From NCBI GenBank assembly GCA_937889795.1, contig CALBZH010000098.1:1-6321 (forward strand): a stretch of DNA of 6,321 nt, given 5' to 3'. Below, piece after piece: positions 5,461 through 6,321 of this stretch (the stretch's first letter is position 1; each line of letters begins with the position of its first letter). The translations under genes and the position numbers were made by a program. The notes under the pieces were generated by a model that did not search any database, was not told where the DNA came from, and saw nothing but the letters and a program-made list of their open reading frames with translations. The stretch is from an uncultured Syntrophobacteraceae bacterium (GTDB lineage Bacteria > Desulfobacterota > Syntrophobacteria > Syntrophobacterales > Syntrophobacteraceae).

Positions 5461-6321
5461 GCAGCAGGATGTGGAAGGGCTTCCCGCTCGTGCCTTGGCG
5501 CCGTTTCTCATGCAAATGCCTCCCCGAGAAAGGCTCGAGCTTATTCTCAAGTGCCAGGATCCGGAGGCCGTGGTCGCCGCGATGCCTGCGGAGGACTTCT
5601 TCTTTACGGTCATGGAGATCGGAGCGGACGATGCCCTGCCGCTTCTTGCCCTCGCGAAGGTCGAACAGCTGAATCTCATCTTCGATGTGGAGTGGTGGCA
5701 GAAAGAAAGCCTCGCTCCCGCCAAGGCCCTTCAGTGGCTGGAGCGGCTGCAAGGGGCAAGCGCCAAAAAGCTTCTCGAATGGCTTTATCAGACGGATTTC
5801 GAGCTTCTGGTCAGCCTGTTCAAGAAGTGGACTCGGGTCTCGCTCATCCAGGAAGACCTGGACCCGCTGGAAGCCCGGGAGACGCTCCCTCCCAACACTT
5901 TGGACGATCAGTATTACTGGGGGGCTCAGTATCCGCAGTATGAGGTGCTGATCGGACGCATTCTTCAGCTGCTTTTCGAGGTGAATCAAGGGTTCTATCG
6001 GGAGCTCTTGAACCACGTGCTGTGGAGTCTCGAGGCGGAAGTCGAAGAAGACGCCTACCGCTTTCAACGGGGGAGGCTGGAAGACCACGCCATTCCCGAT
6101 TATTACGATGCCGTGACCATATATGGCGCCCCCGGCAGCCGTAGCTCCGGTATCCGGAGACGGGCTCGCGCTGCGGACCTGGAGACCTCTGCCCCTTCGT
6201 TCGCTTTGAGCCTTGTCCCCGAGGGGGATTTCCTCCATCGCGCCCTTCAGTTGGTGGAGGAGCCGGCCTTGCTGGATACCTTGCGTCTCGAGCTGGCCAG
6301 CATCGCGAACAAAGTCATGGT
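5435..6321 (+). CDS. DUF6178-like protein of unknown function, N-terminal part (cut by window edge)
   Basis: An open frame runs without a stop from the ATG at 5435 to the last base: 295 complete codons, continuing past the window. The product is soluble, acidic and mostly helical, with no signal peptide or membrane segment. The first 135 residues or so look like short helical repeats (LPARALAPFLMQMPPRERLE at 16-35, AMPAEDFFFTVMEIGADDAL at 49-68, EQLNLIFDVEWW at 77-88), loosely like the MgtE/FliG N-terminal fold. Then come an aromatic segment DDQYYWGAQYPQYEVL (157-172), a helix to about 195, and EAEVEEDAYRFQRGRLEDHA (200-219) ending IPDYYDAVTIY (220-230). An Arg/Ser-rich linker (about 235-256) precedes a second domain starting near 257. 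This pattern matches my memory of DUF6178, a family seen mainly in Desulfobacterota; no biochemical role is known to me. A long minus-strand frame here is its antisense shadow. The gene is divergent from the permease operon across 144 bp. Confidence 0.85.
   Translation, partial: MNQEIFSTEQQDVEGLPARALAPFLMQMPPRERLELILKCQDPEAVVAAMPAEDFFFTVMEIGADDALPLLALAKVEQLNLIFDVEWWQKESLAPAKALQWLERLQGASAKKLLEWLYQTDFELLVSLFKKWTRVSLIQEDLDPLEARETLPPNTLDDQYYWGAQYPQYEVLIGRILQLLFEVNQGFYRELLNHVLWSLEAEVEEDAYRFQRGRLEDHAIPDYYDAVTIYGAPGSRSSGIRRRARAADLETSAPSFALSLVPEGDFLHRALQLVEEPALLDTLRLELASIANKVM

Noticed and set aside
5432..6238. Long open frame of 268 residues on the minus strand opposite the right-hand gene
   Set aside because: Its composition follows the codon pattern of the plus-strand gene read backwards, it has no family likeness, and the plus frame has a ribosome site, recognisable motifs and stays open over the whole length.

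Overview
The window reads as ordinary chromosomal DNA from a Gram-negative bacterium, most likely a Desulfobacterota member of the Syntrophobacter/Desulfacinum type. Two things point there: the gene order xseA-xseB-ispA-dxs on one strand, and a divergent gene that resembles the DUF6178 family, which I know mainly from sulfate-reducing and syntrophic 'deltaproteobacteria'. This placement is inference from protein likeness and gene order. Base composition and codon use look even across the window, with no sign of recent transfer, insertion sequence, CRISPR array, rRNA or tRNA.

Layout. Six genes run leftwards on the minus strand from 5290 to the left edge. In transcription order they are: a dipeptide/oligopeptide-type ABC permease (YejB/OppB-like, 4292-5290); its partner permease (YejE/OppC-like, 3234-4286, 5 bp later); xseA (1788-3224, 9 bp later); xseB (1544-1807, overlapping xseA by 20 bp); a 176-bp gap; ispA, a farnesyl diphosphate synthase (468-1367); a 60-bp gap; and the first 135 codons of dxs (407 to the left edge, TTG start). 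On the plus strand a single long gene begins at 5435 and runs off the right edge. It is DUF6178-like, 295 codons are visible, and the frame stays open to the last base. Between the divergent starts lies a 144-bp region with two back-to-back inverted repeats.

How the genes fit together. The two permeases would form the membrane channel of a peptide-type ABC importer. Its binding protein and ATPases are not in the window and should lie elsewhere. XseA and XseB form exonuclease VII, which degrades single-stranded DNA in repair. IspA and Dxs belong to isoprenoid synthesis: Dxs makes DXP, the entry point of the MEP pathway, and IspA condenses the resulting C5 units to farnesyl diphosphate. The xseB-ispA-dxs neighbourhood is a widely conserved bacterial arrangement; joining it to a peptide transporter at 9-bp spacing is the less usual part. 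I see no novel multi-gene system here. The points most worth a second look are the right-hand gene, the structured divergent intergenic region with a possible short upstream reading frame, and the hairpin that wraps around the xseB stop codon.
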